Source of the DNA: Rhodothermales bacterium
GTDB taxonomy: Bacteria; Bacteroidota; Rhodothermia; Rhodothermales; JANQRZ01
Direction of reading: 5' to 3'
Length of the DNA stretch: 64,000 nucleotides
Assembly (NCBI GenBank): GCA_039944855.1
Contig: JBDUXZ010000005.1
Location: 248,001-312,000 of the forward strand
Below the pieces are notes generated by a model, which ran no database searches, was not told the DNA's origin, and was given only the letters and a program-made list of their open reading frames with translations. The position numbers and the translations under genes were made by a program. The number at the start of each line of letters is the position of its first letter. The first letter of the stretch is position 1. This document shows, in pieces, positions 16,110 to 24,987 of this stretch.

Positions 16110-17288
16110 ATGCCCGACCTCGCCCCTCCCCTCCGCCCGATGCCGCCGATCCGGCCGCTCGTCATCTTCGCCGCGTGGAACGGCGTGTGGCTCGTGGCGA
16201 CGGCGCAGTACCTGCTGGCGTACGCGTTCGCCGACGTCCCGCTGGAGTGGGAGCGGATCGGCTGGAACCTCCTCATCTTCAACCTCTGGGCGCTGGCGAC
16301 GCCGCTGATCCTCCGGCTCGTCCAGCGCTACCCGGTCGGCGGGCGGCAGGCCGTACCCCACGCGCTCGTCCACCTCGGCGCCGCGCTCGCCGTCAGCGTC
16401 GGCACGACGCTCGTGTACTTCGGGCTGCGCGGGGCGTTCGAGGCGTTCGTGGGCAACCCTTATGATGCCCTCGCCGAGTTCAAGTCGGCGCAGGTCCGGA
16501 CCCTCTTCCTCGACCTCATCTTCTACACCGCCGTCGCGGCCGTGCTCCACGCGCTCAGCTACCGGCAGCAGTACCTCGAGCGCGAGCTCCGCGCGGCCCA
16601 GCTCGAAGGCCAGCTCGCGCAGGCGCAGGTCGCCGCGCTGCGGATGCAGCTCAACCCCCACTTCCTCTTCAACACGCTCCACGCCATCTCGTCGCTCATG
16701 GACGACGACGTGAAGCGCTCGCGCCGGATGCTCGTCGACCTCTCGGACCTCCTCCGCCTCTCGCTCGACAGCGTGGGCGAGCAGGAGGTCCCGCTCGAAC
16801 AGGAGCTCGCCTTCCTCGACCGCTACCTCCAGATCGAGCGCGTCCGCTTCGGCGACCGGCTGACGGTGGAGATCGACGTGGACGAGAACGCGCTCGACGC
16901 CTTCGTGCCGAACCTCATCCTCCAGCCCCTCGTCGAGAACGCGCTGAAGCACGCCGTCGCGCCGTTCGCCGGGCCCGGCCACGTCGCCATCCGCGCCCGG
17001 CGCAGCGGCGCCACGCTCCGGCTCGAGGTCGAGGACGACGGCCCCGGCCTCCCCATCACGTTCCCCTCCGGCGATGGGGCCTCCGGCGACGGCGCGCTGC
17101 CATCGGGCGACGGCGCGCCCGCCCCCGGCTCGGCGCGCGGCGGGCTCGGCCTGCGCAACACGCGCGAGCGGCTCGAACGGCTCTACGGCGACGCCCACCA
17201 CTTCGCCCTCCGCAGCCGCCCCGGCCACGGCCTCACGATCTCGCTCGTCGTCCCCTTCCACACCACCCCGACCTTCGTCTCCGCGTGA
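16110..17288 (+). CDS. LytS/YehU-type sensor histidine kinase
   Basis: A 392-residue membrane kinase. Four hydrophobic segments occupy about residues 17-40, 52-70, 83-106 and 130-150. A short coiled coil follows, then the His_kinase domain with LNPHFLFNTLHAISSLM (phospho-acceptor His184), then a HATPase domain with NALKHAV and DDGPGL, and GLGLRNTRERL at 345-355. An odd low-complexity stretch, SGDGA repeated three times (320-336), lies between the G1 and G2 boxes, in the ATP lid. ATG 16110 is preferred over the earlier GTG. Its stop overlaps the GTG start of the cognate LytR regulator. Confidence 0.9.
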   Translation: MPDLAPPLRPMPPIRPLVIFAAWNGVWLVATAQYLLAYAFADVPLEWERIGWNLLIFNLWALATPLILRLVQRYPVGGRQAVPHALVHLGAALAVSVGTTLVYFGLRGAFEAFVGNPYDALAEFKSAQVRTLFLDLIFYTAVAAVLHALSYRQQYLERELRAAQLEGQLAQAQVAALRMQLNPHFLFNTLHAISSLMDDDVKRSRRMLVDLSDLLRLSLDSVGEQEVPLEQELAFLDRYLQIERVRFGDRLTVEIDVDENALDAFVPNLILQPLVENALKHAVAPFAGPGHVAIRARRSGATLRLEVEDDGPGLPITFPSGDGASGDGALPSGDGAPAPGSARGGLGLRNTRERLERLYGDAHHFALRSRPGHGLTISLVVPFHTTPTFVSA

Positions 17289-18136
17289 CCCAACCCGCCC
17301 CGACCGTGCCGTCCGACCCGAACCCCCTCGACCGCCCCATCCGCGTCCTCATCGTGGACGACGAGCCGCCTGCCCGCAAGCGCATCACGAAGCTGCTCGC
17401 CGACCAGGACGGGTTCGAGACCGTCGGCACATGCACGAACGGAAAAGAGGCCCTCGCCGCCATCCAGTCCGAGGAGCCGGATCTCGTGCTCCTCGACGTG
17501 CAGATGCCCGAGATGAGCGGGCTCGACCTGCTCGAAGCGCTCGACCCCGATACGATGCCCGCCGTCATCTTCGTCACGGCCTACGACCAGCACGCCCTCC
17601 GCGCCTTCGAGCTCCACGCCGTCGACTACCTCCTCAAGCCGTTCGACGACGAGCGGTTCGAGCAGGCGCTCCAGCGGGCGCAGGCGCGGATCGAGCGCGG
17701 CCACCTCGCCGGGCTCAGCCACCGCCTCCTCGCCCTCCTCCGCACCGTGCAGGAGGGGCGCGACGAGCCCGTCGGCCTCGTGGACCGCCCGCCCCAACAG
17801 CCGACCGACCGCCTCGCGATTCGCTCCGGCGACCGCATCCTCATCGTGAAGGTCGACGACATCGACTGGATCGAGGGCGCCGGCGTCTACGCCCGGCTCC
17901 ACGTCGGCGCCAAGACGCACCTCCTCCGCGAGACGCTGACGAACCTCGCCGAGCAGCTCGACCCCGAGCGCTTCGTCCGCATCCACCGCTCGACGATCGT
18001 CAACCGCGAGCGCGTGCGCGAGCTGCGGAGCTACTTCCACGGCGAGTACATCGTGCTCCTCGACGACGGCACGCAGCTCAAGCTCAGCCGGACCTACCGC
18101 GACAGCCTCGAGAGCATCGCCGGGCGGCTCGGCTGA
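17285..18136 (+). CDS. LytR/AlgR-family response regulator
   Basis: A 283-residue regulator. The receiver domain (residues 18-135) has the acidic pair VDDE, phospho-acceptor Asp71 in LLDVQMPEMSG, and Lys in YLLKPF. A linker then leads to a LytTR DNA-binding domain (about 178-283) with FVRIHRSTIVNRERVREL and LKLSRTYRDSL. The GTG start overlaps the upstream kinase stop, so the pair is coupled. LytTR regulators bind paired short direct repeats. The target is not evident here. Confidence 0.92.
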   Translation: MTQPAPTVPSDPNPLDRPIRVLIVDDEPPARKRITKLLADQDGFETVGTCTNGKEALAAIQSEEPDLVLLDVQMPEMSGLDLLEALDPDTMPAVIFVTAYDQHALRAFELHAVDYLLKPFDDERFEQALQRAQARIERGHLAGLSHRLLALLRTVQEGRDEPVGLVDRPPQQPTDRLAIRSGDRILIVKVDDIDWIEGAGVYARLHVGAKTHLLRETLTNLAEQLDPERFVRIHRSTIVNRERVRELRSYFHGEYIVLLDDGTQLKLSRTYRDSLESIAGRLG

Positions 18137-18236
18137 GCGGCCCGTTCGTATCAGCGCCGGGCGGGCTCGTGACACCGACGCATCCCACCGATGACCGCTC
18201 CGTAGCACTGCGTGTGCGCCTCTCCCGAGGGGCCGG

Positions 18237-18271
18237 CCCGACCGAGGGGCTGAGCAGGACTCCCGGTCGGC
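18237..18271. terminator. Possible hairpin terminator after the LytSR pair
   Basis: CCGACC (18238-18243) can pair with GGTCGG (18265-18270), with further G-C pairing towards the loop. No clear U-tract follows, so this is tentative. Confidence 0.3.
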
Positions 18272-18314
18272 CGCCCTCGGTGGAGGCGCTTTCTATTTCC
18301 CAAATCCGACCTCC

Positions 18315-18851
18315 ATGCGCGCGCTCGTCCTCGCCGTTCTCCTGACCCTCGCGCCCGCTGCCGCCGCGCAGCCCGACGCCGATCTCCCGACCGCCAACGC
18401 AGCCGACGTCGCCTCAGTCGATGCCATCCTCACCGCGCTCTACGACGTGATCTCGGGGCCGCCCGCCGAACTCCGCGACTGGGACCGGATGCGGACGCTG
18501 TTCCTCCCCGGCGCCCGCCTCATCCCGACCGGCCCGCAACGCGACGGCGGCAACGCAGCCCGCGTCTGGACCGTCGAGGAGTACATCGAGCGGGCCGGGC
18601 CACAGCTCATGCAGAACGGGTTCTGGGAGACGGAGATCGGCCGGAAGACGGAGCGGTTCGGGGCCGTCGCCCACGCGTTCAGCGCTTACGAGAGCCGGAT
18701 CGAGACGCCGGACTCGGACCCGGTCATGCGCGGGATCAACTCCATCCAGCTCTTCGACGACGGGAGCCGGTGGTGGATCGTGTCGGTGCTGTGGGACAAC
18801 GAGCGGCCCGGCCAGCCGATCCCCGAGCGCTACCTCTCCACCGGCGACTGA
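18315..18851 (+). CDS. Secreted NTF2-like (SnoaL/DUF4440-type) protein
   Basis: A 178-residue exported protein with a signal peptide (MRALVLAVLLTLAPAAAA, cleavage before QPDA). The mature part reads as an NTF2-like cone fold: an opening helix with VDAILTALYDVISGP, then WDRMRTLFLPGARLIPTG, a central AHAFSAYESR strand and a final WWIVSVLWDNE strand. This fold family includes ketosteroid-isomerase-like proteins, and the substrate here is unknown. It converges with a small minus-strand gene 15 bases away. Confidence 0.8.
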   Translation: MRALVLAVLLTLAPAAAAQPDADLPTANAADVASVDAILTALYDVISGPPAELRDWDRMRTLFLPGARLIPTGPQRDGGNAARVWTVEEYIERAGPQLMQNGFWETEIGRKTERFGAVAHAFSAYESRIETPDSDPVMRGINSIQLFDDGSRWWIVSVLWDNERPGQPIPERYLSTGD

Positions 18852-18866
18852 CGCTCGCTCGGGCCG

Positions 18867-19091
18867 CTAGCCCCGGCGCGCTCGCCGCCGCCGCCGCGCG
18901 GCCTCCTTCCGAAGCGCTTCGAGCTGAGTCGCGTAGCTCTCCGCCGCGATCTGCACGGCGCTCCGCACCGCCGCGTCCTCGACGCAGGCGCGCTCGACCT
19001 CGTCGATCTTGGCGCGGAGCCGGGCGAGCGCGACGTAGTACGCCTCGCGCTCCCGCCCCTCTTCTTCGGTGATCGTATTATTGAGCGGCAT
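18867..19091 (-). CDS. Small charged coiled-coil hypothetical protein
   Basis: A 74-residue protein: acidic N-terminus (NNTITEEEGRERE), a predicted long helix through the middle with one Cys, and a very basic C-terminus (RKEAARRRRRARRG). No family is recognised. The start ATG at 19091 is the only one that keeps the helix whole. The basic end could bind nucleic acid, which is speculation. Confidence 0.5.
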   Translation of the reverse strand: MPLNNTITEEEGREREAYYVALARLRAKIDEVERACVEDAAVRSAVQIAAESYATQLEALRKEAARRRRRARRG

Positions 19092-19205
19092 CCCGCCTCC
19101 ACAGTGGTGACGGACCCGAAACTACGCTGTGCCCGGACGGCTGCACTAGCACCATCGGCGCGACGGGATCACTAAATTTTCCACGCCCCGGCTCGTGGTA
19201 TCGCC

Positions 19206-21590
19206 ATGGCCTCCCCCACCGATCCGTTCCCCTTCGCGACCTCGCTGAGCCTCCAGCGCCTCGCCGATTTCTGGGAAGACGCCGGGGCCGACGGGCAAAC
19301 ATGGAGCCCCTTCGCCCGCGTCGTCGCCGAGCGGCTCGCTGCCACGCCCGCCGCCCTCGCCGCCGACCTCGACCCCGCGTTCCTCCGCGACCACGGCTCC
19401 CTCGCCGACCTCCTCCTCAGCGCCGTCTTCCCCCGCGCCCACTGGGACGAGACCGTCGCTGCCGTCATGCCCGTCTTCGGCACCGACGTGCTCTACGCCA
19501 CGCCGACGTGCGAGCGGCTCGGGCTCTTCGACGCCGAGCTCCACCGCCGGATGAGCCTCGACCGGGGCGGCTTCGAGTTCGGCCGGACGATGATGGCGTA
19601 CTACCTCCTCCTCGAGCACTGCTACGGCATCCGCGTCCCGTACGACGTGCCGCTCATCGTCACGCTCGACGACGCGGAGACGGGGCTGGAGCGCTATTTC
19701 AAGCTCGACGTCGACACGCGCTTTGCGTGGGTAGACACCGACGGCCCGTGCCCGGCGCTCAGCGAGACCGACCTCGCCCGCCTCGTCGCCGCGCCGGTCG
19801 ACCGCGCGCTGTGGCAGCGGCTCCTCCCGCCCGAGCGGTTCACGCTCCGCGGCTTCGGCATCGTCAGCGCCCTCGACGTGACCGATCAGCAGGTGCTCTC
19901 GGCGCTGAAGGACGACCTCTTGCAGAAGGGGGCGATGACGTCGGAGGCGAGCGTGGCGCTCCTCGAGCCCCGCCTCCGCTCGCTCCTCGGCTGCCCGAGC
20001 GCGCGGTTCGGGCTGATCTGCCTCGAAGAGGGCGAGCTGAGCGACGACGACGCGCGCGACCCCGCCGTGCGCCGCGTCCGCGCCGTCGGCCGGAGCCTGC
20101 TGCTCTCGTCGGGCGAGGTCCCGTTCTGCCCGAACAAAGGCCACTCGGTGTACGCCCGCGCGATCGAGCAGCGTTACCCCGTCGTCGTCCCCGACCTCAC
20201 GGTGCACGAGCCGCAGACGGGCTACGAGGCGCACCTGCTGGCCGAGGGCTTCCAGAGCGTGATGGTGGCCCCGCTGCGCGCCGGGTCGCGGACGGTCGGG
20301 CTGCTGGAGCTGGCCTCGCCCGAGGTCGGAGCGATCAACGCATTCAACACGATGAAGGTGGATGAGGTGGCGGGCCTCTTCGCCACGGCGATGCGCCGGA
20401 GCCTCGACGAGCGGCGCGACCACGTGCAGGCCGTCATCAAATCCCAGTGCACGGCCATCCACCCCGTCGTCGAGTGGCGCTTCCGCGAGGCGGCGATCCG
20501 CTACCTCGACGCCGAGGGCGGCGCGGCGCGCGTGATGGAGCCCATCGTGTTCCCCGGCGTCGTCCCGCTCTACGGGCTCTCCGACATCCGCCGCTCCTCG
20601 TCGCACCGGAACGAGGCGATCGCCGAGGACCTCACCGAGCAGCTCAGCCTCGCCTTCTCCGTCGTCGTCGAGGCGGCGTCGTACCGCCCGCTGCCGGGGC
20701 TCGACGAGATCGGTTTCCGCCTCCAGCGCCTCATCGAAGAGATCGAAGAGGGGCTGAGCACCGAGCACGAGGTGGGCGTGCTGGAGTTTCTGCGACGCGA
20801 CGTCGAGGGGCTCTTCGACCACCTCGCCCGCTACGGGCCGCGCGTCGGCGAGCGTGTGGCGACGTACCGCGCCGCGCTCGACCCCGCCCTCGGGATGCGG
20901 TACGGCGCCCGACAGCGTTACGAAGCGTCGGTGACGAAGATCAACGAGACGATCTCGTGCCACCTCGAACGGCAGGAGGCGTACGCGCAGGCCCTCGTCC
21001 CCCACTACTTCGAGAAGTACAAGACCGACGGCGTCGAGTACACGATCTACGTCGGCGACGCCATCCTCGAAACGGGCGAGGCGGACCCGCTCGCCCTCCG
21101 CAACCTCCGCCTCTGGCAGCTCATGACGACGTGCAGTACGGCGTGGGCGCTCGACCGCATCGCACCGGACCTCCCGATGCCGCTTGAAACGGCCCACCTC
21201 CTCCTCGTCCAGAGCACGCCCCTCGCCATCCGCTTCCGCTACGACGAGAAGCAGTTCGACGTGGACGGCGCGTACAACACGCGCTACGAGATCGTCAAAA
21301 AGCGGATCGACAAGGCGACCGTCGCCGGAACCAAGGAGCGGCTCACGCAGCCGGGCCGCCTCGCGATCGTGCTCTCCCACCAACGCGACCTCGCCGAGTA
21401 CCGCACCTACCTCGACTACCTCCGCGCGGCGGGCTACGTCGGCGGCCCCGTCGAGGAACTCGGGCTGGAGCCGATGCCGGGCGTGCAGGGCCTCCACGCG
21501 CTCCGCGTCCCGATCGCGTCACAGCCGCGGGGGATGGAGTTGGACGTGACGCCCGAGCACGCGCGCCGCGCCGCGATGGAAACGGCGTAG
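19206..21590 (+). CDS. Large GAF-domain protein of unknown function
   Basis: A 794-residue cytoplasmic protein. Residues of about 255-400 read as a GAF domain: an ...RFGLICLEEGEL opening, VYARAIEQRYPVVVPDL, GFQSVMVAPLRAGSRTVGLLEL and a closing helix. The flanking regions are long, with conserved-looking aromatic segments (VPYDVPLIVTLDD; HPVVEWRFREAAIRYL; HYFEKYKTDGVEYTIYVG) but no catalytic motif I can name. No transmitter, cyclase or HTH domain follows the GAF, unlike typical sensors. Similar long GAF proteins occur in Bacteroidota genomes and are uncharacterised. It is monocistronic and ends at a 17-base perfect hairpin. Confidence 0.8.
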   Translation: MASPTDPFPFATSLSLQRLADFWEDAGADGQTWSPFARVVAERLAATPAALAADLDPAFLRDHGSLADLLLSAVFPRAHWDETVAAVMPVFGTDVLYATPTCERLGLFDAELHRRMSLDRGGFEFGRTMMAYYLLLEHCYGIRVPYDVPLIVTLDDAETGLERYFKLDVDTRFAWVDTDGPCPALSETDLARLVAAPVDRALWQRLLPPERFTLRGFGIVSALDVTDQQVLSALKDDLLQKGAMTSEASVALLEPRLRSLLGCPSARFGLICLEEGELSDDDARDPAVRRVRAVGRSLLLSSGEVPFCPNKGHSVYARAIEQRYPVVVPDLTVHEPQTGYEAHLLAEGFQSVMVAPLRAGSRTVGLLELASPEVGAINAFNTMKVDEVAGLFATAMRRSLDERRDHVQAVIKSQCTAIHPVVEWRFREAAIRYLDAEGGAARVMEPIVFPGVVPLYGLSDIRRSSSHRNEAIAEDLTEQLSLAFSVVVEAASYRPLPGLDEIGFRLQRLIEEIEEGLSTEHEVGVLEFLRRDVEGLFDHLARYGPRVGERVATYRAALDPALGMRYGARQRYEASVTKINETISCHLERQEAYAQALVPHYFEKYKTDGVEYTIYVGDAILETGEADPLALRNLRLWQLMTTCSTAWALDRIAPDLPMPLETAHLLLVQSTPLAIRFRYDEKQFDVDGAYNTRYEIVKKRIDKATVAGTKERLTQPGRLAIVLSHQRDLAEYRTYLDYLRAAGYVGGPVEELGLEPMPGVQGLHALRVPIASQPRGMELDVTPEHARRAAMETA

Positions 21591-21593
21591 TAC

Positions 21594-21643
21594 GGAGGTG
21601 CGGGGGTGTGGATGTGGTTGGACTTTCACACCCCCGCACCTCC
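21594..21643. terminator. 17-base perfect inverted repeat between convergent genes
   Basis: GGAGGTGCGGGGGTGTG (21594-21610) is matched exactly by its reverse complement at 21627-21643, around a 16-base loop. It sits three bases past the stop of the GAF gene and six bases before the stop of the convergent phosphatase gene, so it can serve as a bidirectional terminator. The stem is unusually long and perfect. Confidence 0.7.
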
Positions 21644-21649
21644 ACACGT

Positions 21650-22147
21650 TCACACGTCGCCGAGCGCTTTCGGGGGGACGAGGAAGACGAGTTCGCCGCG
21701 CCCGAACGCCACGTCGCGCCACCGCGATACGCCGACTTCGACGCACGCCAGCGCCGCCGTCGGGAAGCGCACGGCCCCACCACCGATGAGCCGGCCGACG
21801 GTCTCACCCCACCCCGGCTGGTGCCCGACGAGGAGGAGCACGTCTGCCGCCTCATCCGCCGCGTGGATCTCGCCGAGGAGGTCGCCCGGCCCCGCGCCGT
21901 AGAGGTCGCGCGTCGCCCGCACCGGGGCCGTGAACCCGCCGGCCTCGCGTGCGAGGTCGAGCGTCGCGAGGGCCCGCACGGCCGTCGAGGTCACGATTTG
22001 GTCGGGAATCACGCCGCTCGCGGCGAGGAAGCGACCCATCGTTTTGGCCGCCTGCCGGCCACGTTTGTTGAGGGGCCGGTCGTGGTCGTGGCTGTAGTCG
22101 GCGTCCCAATCGGACTTGCCGTGGCGGAGGAGGAGGATCGTTTTCAT
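21650..22147 (-). CDS. SixA-like histidine phosphatase
   Basis: A 165-residue member of the histidine phosphatase (phosphoglycerate-mutase-like) superfamily. The catalytic signature LLRHGKSDW contains His9 within RHG, and the second catalytic His lies in LLVGHQPGWG. NKRGRQAAKTMG matches the SixA subgroup, whose founding member dephosphorylates phosphohistidine on ArcB or Npr. The start is set at ATG 22147 (MKTILLLRHGK); the longer open frame to 22237 lies in repeat-bearing intergenic DNA. Confidence 0.85.
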   Translation of the reverse strand: MKTILLLRHGKSDWDADYSHDHDRPLNKRGRQAAKTMGRFLAASGVIPDQIVTSTAVRALATLDLAREAGGFTAPVRATRDLYGAGPGDLLGEIHAADEAADVLLLVGHQPGWGETVGRLIGGGAVRFPTAALACVEVGVSRWRDVAFGRGELVFLVPPKALGDV

Positions 22148-22307
22148 GGGTGGTGGTCCGTTGTCAGTGGTCGGTAGTCCGCTGTCACGGGAGTAGGGGC
22201 GTGGAGGGAAAGAGCGGGCTTCTCTTCTAGCTCCCACCGCGGCCTCCGGGGGCGCGATCCCGACGGACCACGGACCTCGATTCCGGCTTCGGCGCTGAAG
22301 CCAGCGC
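22148..22307. repeat. Intergenic gap with inverted ACCACGGAC-type repeats
   Basis: This 160-base gap has GTGGTCCGTTGTCAGTGG near its left edge and GACGGACCACGGACC near 22259-22274, in opposite orientation. They are related to the repeat array at 664-936. No gene or clear terminator is seen. Confidence 0.4.
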
Positions 22308-23363
22308 TCATCGTGCTCCCGGATTCGGTTTGGCCGGTCGGTGGAAGCGGTAGCTGCGGAACGTCGTCACGAACTCCTGCACGAGCACCTTCAGCACGGC
22401 GGCGGCGGGGACGGCGAGGAGCAGCCCGAGCAGGCCGAACGCATCGCCCGCCGCCAGGAGGACGAGGAGGATCACGAGCGGGTGCAACTCTACGTTCCGC
22501 GACAACAGGAGCGGCTGCGAGCCGAAATTGTCGATGAGTTGGATCACGAAAAAGGCGACGACGATGGGGAGCACCTGATCGAGCCCGCCCGTCGTCACGG
22601 CCGAGACCGCGACGGCGATGACGCCGCCGATGAAGGGGCCGAGGAATGGGATGAGGTTCGCCACGCCTGCCGCCGCGCCGACGAGGAAGTAGTACTCGAC
22701 GCCGATGAGCCACAGCGCGAACGTGGCGAGGAGGCCGACGATAAACGCGGCGAGGAGTTGGCCGCGGAGGTAGCCGCCGAGTTGGGCGTCGGCTTTGCGC
22801 AGCGCGTTGAGGGTGAACTCGAAGTAGCGGTTCGGGACCGCGCCGATGAACGCCCGCCGGAAGCGGCGCCCGTCTTTGAGCAGGAAGAACGCGATCACGG
22901 GGACGATCACGAACTGCGTCGCAAGGCCGAGCACGCCCGGCACGAACCCCACGACGTCGTCCAGGTGCTCGGTCGTGAACACCGCCACGCGCTCTCGCAG
23001 GTCGGGCCGGGGGACGCCGAGCGGGGCGAGCCGGTCGCCGAGCCACCGCTCGATGTCGCCGAGCACCTCGGACGCGACTTCGAGGTCGATCCCCTCTTGC
23101 AGCCCAGCGACCTGCGCCGCCAGCGACGGGAACAGGAGCGCGAGCGGCACGCCGATTAGCACGAGCAGCCCGCCGAAGACGGTGACCGACGCCCAGAGCC
23201 GGCTCATCCCGCGCGCTTCGAGCCGTACGGCGAGCGGGTCGAGGAGGTACGCCAGCAGCCCGCCGAGCACCACGAGCTGCACGACGCCGCGGACTGGCCA
23301 CAGCAACGCAACGGCAGCCACCGCCGCCGCGGCCAGCAAGAGAGCCTTACCCCATCGCGGCAT
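22308..23363 (-). CDS. AI-2E family transporter
   Basis: A 351-residue integral membrane protein of the AI-2E/UPF0118 family. Hydrophobic helices are at about residues 7-45 and 58-85; after a soluble loop (90-145) come five or more helices, at 148-330. The family signature near the middle is seen in GVANLIPFLGPFIGGV and PLLLSRNVELHP. Members export or exchange small solutes (autoinducer-2, or Na+/H+), and the substrate here is unknown. It is the last gene of a six-gene minus-strand operon and overlaps the upstream cNMP-binding gene by 17 bases. Confidence 0.88.
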   Translation of the reverse strand: MPRWGKALLLAAAAVAAVALLWPVRGVVQLVVLGGLLAYLLDPLAVRLEARGMSRLWASVTVFGGLLVLIGVPLALLFPSLAAQVAGLQEGIDLEVASEVLGDIERWLGDRLAPLGVPRPDLRERVAVFTTEHLDDVVGFVPGVLGLATQFVIVPVIAFFLLKDGRRFRRAFIGAVPNRYFEFTLNALRKADAQLGGYLRGQLLAAFIVGLLATFALWLIGVEYYFLVGAAAGVANLIPFLGPFIGGVIAVAVSAVTTGGLDQVLPIVVAFFVIQLIDNFGSQPLLLSRNVELHPLVILLVLLAAGDAFGLLGLLLAVPAAAVLKVLVQEFVTTFRSYRFHRPAKPNPGAR

Positions 23364-23883
23364 CGTCGTCCGGTTCGGTGCCCGCTTCCAACGTAGCGAG
23401 ACGCTCGTGCAGACGCTGGAGCTCGCCGTCGGCGTGGACGAGGCGGGTGCCGAGGTTCTGCGCGAGCGGCAGCAGCAGCTTCACGCCCACGCGCGGCGAG
23501 CGCTCCAGCAGGTCGAAGAGTTCGGGCTGGAAGAGGCCGTGGAGCACGGTCGGCGCCGTGGCCGTCGCCCGCGCCGAGCGCGGTGTCTCGTTGAGGAGGG
23601 CGATCTCGCCGAAGAAGTCGCCGCCGCGGAGCTCGGCCAGCAGGCGCTCCGTCGGCTCGTAGACGATCGCGACGGAGCCGCTCTCGACGACGTACATCCC
23701 CACGCCGGGGTCGCCCTGCCGGAAGATCACCTCGCCGGTGCGGTACTCCCTCCGGTAGAGGATCTTCTCCAACTCGGCGAGCTCGCGCCGGTCGAGGTCG
23801 GTGAACATCGGCACCCGCCGGAGCAGCGCCTCGGTACCCGCGACAGGCCGCACGCGGAAGACGTTGCCCCAGAGGCTATCCAT
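23347..23883 (-). CDS. Cyclic-nucleotide-binding (cNMP/CRP-like) domain protein
   Basis: A 178-residue protein made almost entirely of one cNMP-binding domain (about residues 22-135), with no HTH, so it is not a CRP transcription factor. The phosphate-binding cassette is intact: GDFFGEIALLNETPRSARAT, with Glu93 and Arg102 in the positions that contact the ribose 2'-OH and the cyclic phosphate. A short coiled coil (150-168) and acidic tail follow. Overlaps with both neighbours show operon membership. The operon also encodes a nucleotide cyclase, so it is a natural receptor for that second messenger (inference). Confidence 0.9.
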   Translation of the reverse strand: MDSLWGNVFRVRPVAGTEALLRRVPMFTDLDRRELAELEKILYRREYRTGEVIFRQGDPGVGMYVVESGSVAIVYEPTERLLAELRGGDFFGEIALLNETPRSARATATAPTVLHGLFQPELFDLLERSPRVGVKLLLPLAQNLGTRLVHADGELQRLHERLATLEAGTEPDDDAAMG

Positions 23884-24892
23884 CGCGGCGCTCCTCCCCG
23901 CTGCGGCTCTCTTCCGAGCGCGCGCGCGGGATCGTGAGGATGAACGTCGTCCCCTGCCCCTCGCGCGACTCGACCTCCATCGCCCCGCCGTGCGCCTTCG
24001 TGATGATCTCGTAGGAGAGCGAGAGGCCGAGGCCGGTCCCCGTGCCCGGCGGCTTCGTCGTAAAGAACGGCTCGAAGACCTGGGCGCGGACCTCGGCCGG
24101 AATCCCCGTCCCGTTGTCCTCCACGCGGATGACCACCTCGCCGTCCCGCGCCACCGTCCGCAGCGCGACCACGGGGTCGAACGCCTCGTCGGCGTCGGCC
24201 TTTTCGGTGACGGCGTAGAACGCGTTGTTGAACAGGTTGATGCACACGCGGCCGAGGTCCTGCGGCACGACCTCCACCTCGCCCACGGTCGGGTCGAGGT
24301 CGTACTCGATCGTCACGTTGAAGTGGGGGTCGGCGGCGCGCATGCCGTGGTAGGCGAGGTTCGCGTAGTCGGCGACGAGCTTGTTGAGGTCGGTGGGCTG
24401 GCGCTGGCTGGCGTTCGTGCGCGCGTGCATCAGCATGTTGCGGACGGTCGTGTCGGCGCGCTCACCGTGCTCGGAGATCTTCTGGGCGTTGTGGGCGAGG
24501 TCGTCGAGGAGGTCGTTCACCTCGTCCAGCACCTCAGAGACGGGAGCGTCGCGGTGCTCTTCGAGCGTCTCCTTCAACTCGCCCGCGAGGTCGACGGAGA
24601 GGCGCGCGAAGTTGTTGACGAAGTTGAGCGGGTTCTTGATCTCGTGCGCGATGCCGCCGGTGAGCTGCCCGAGCGAGGCGAGCTGCCGGGCGCGGACGAG
24701 CTGGTCCTGCTTGATCCGCAAGTCCTCGCGCGCGGATTCGAGCGCGGCGTCGCGCTCGCGCAGCGCCTCCGCATGGGCCTCGGCCTCGGCCCGCAGTTCG
24801 GCGTTCGCCTTCGCCAGCCGCCGGCTCGACCACCAGAGGTAGCCGGCGAGCCCGAGCACGGCGATGCGGAAAACGAGGAGGAGCGGGTCCAT
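23876..24892 (-). CDS. Membrane-anchored sensor histidine kinase
   Basis: A 338-residue kinase with one N-terminal hydrophobic helix (residues 4-22) and almost no periplasmic part. A long coiled coil (24-70) leads to the HisKA-like box [17 protein letters not shown] with His83, then a four-helix region with [11 protein letters not shown]. The HATPase domain has [19 protein letters not shown] and GTGLGLSL. It is of the type with a cytoplasmic coiled-coil input. It sits directly downstream of the receiver-cyclase gene (95-base gap) and overlaps the cNMP protein by 8 bases, so it is the obvious kinase for that receiver. Confidence 0.9.
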   Translation of the reverse strand: MDPLLLVFRIAVLGLAGYLWWSSRRLAKANAELRAEAEAHAEALRERDAALESAREDLRIKQDQLVRARQLASLGQLTGGIAHEIKNPLNFVNNFARLSVDLAGELKETLEEHRDAPVSEVLDEVNDLLDDLAHNAQKISEHGERADTTVRNMLMHARTNASQRQPTDLNKLVADYANLAYHGMRAADPHFNVTIEYDLDPTVGEVEVVPQDLGRVCINLFNNAFYAVTEKADADEAFDPVVALRTVARDGEVVIRVEDNGTGIPAEVRAQVFEPFFTTKPPGTGTGLGLSLSYEIITKAHGGAMEVESREGQGTTFILTIPRARSEESRSGEERRDG

Positions 24893-24987
24893 GAGCGCGA
24901 TGAGAAGAGCGGGGAGCGAGCGGCGGCGGCCCGAGATCGCTACGGCCTAAACGTACGGCGCCGCGCGTTGCGACGGGGCACCCGACA

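Noticed and set aside
18137-18314. Riboswitch in the gap after the LytSR pair
   Set aside because: Only a GC-rich hairpin is visible, with none of the conserved core sequences of known riboswitches.
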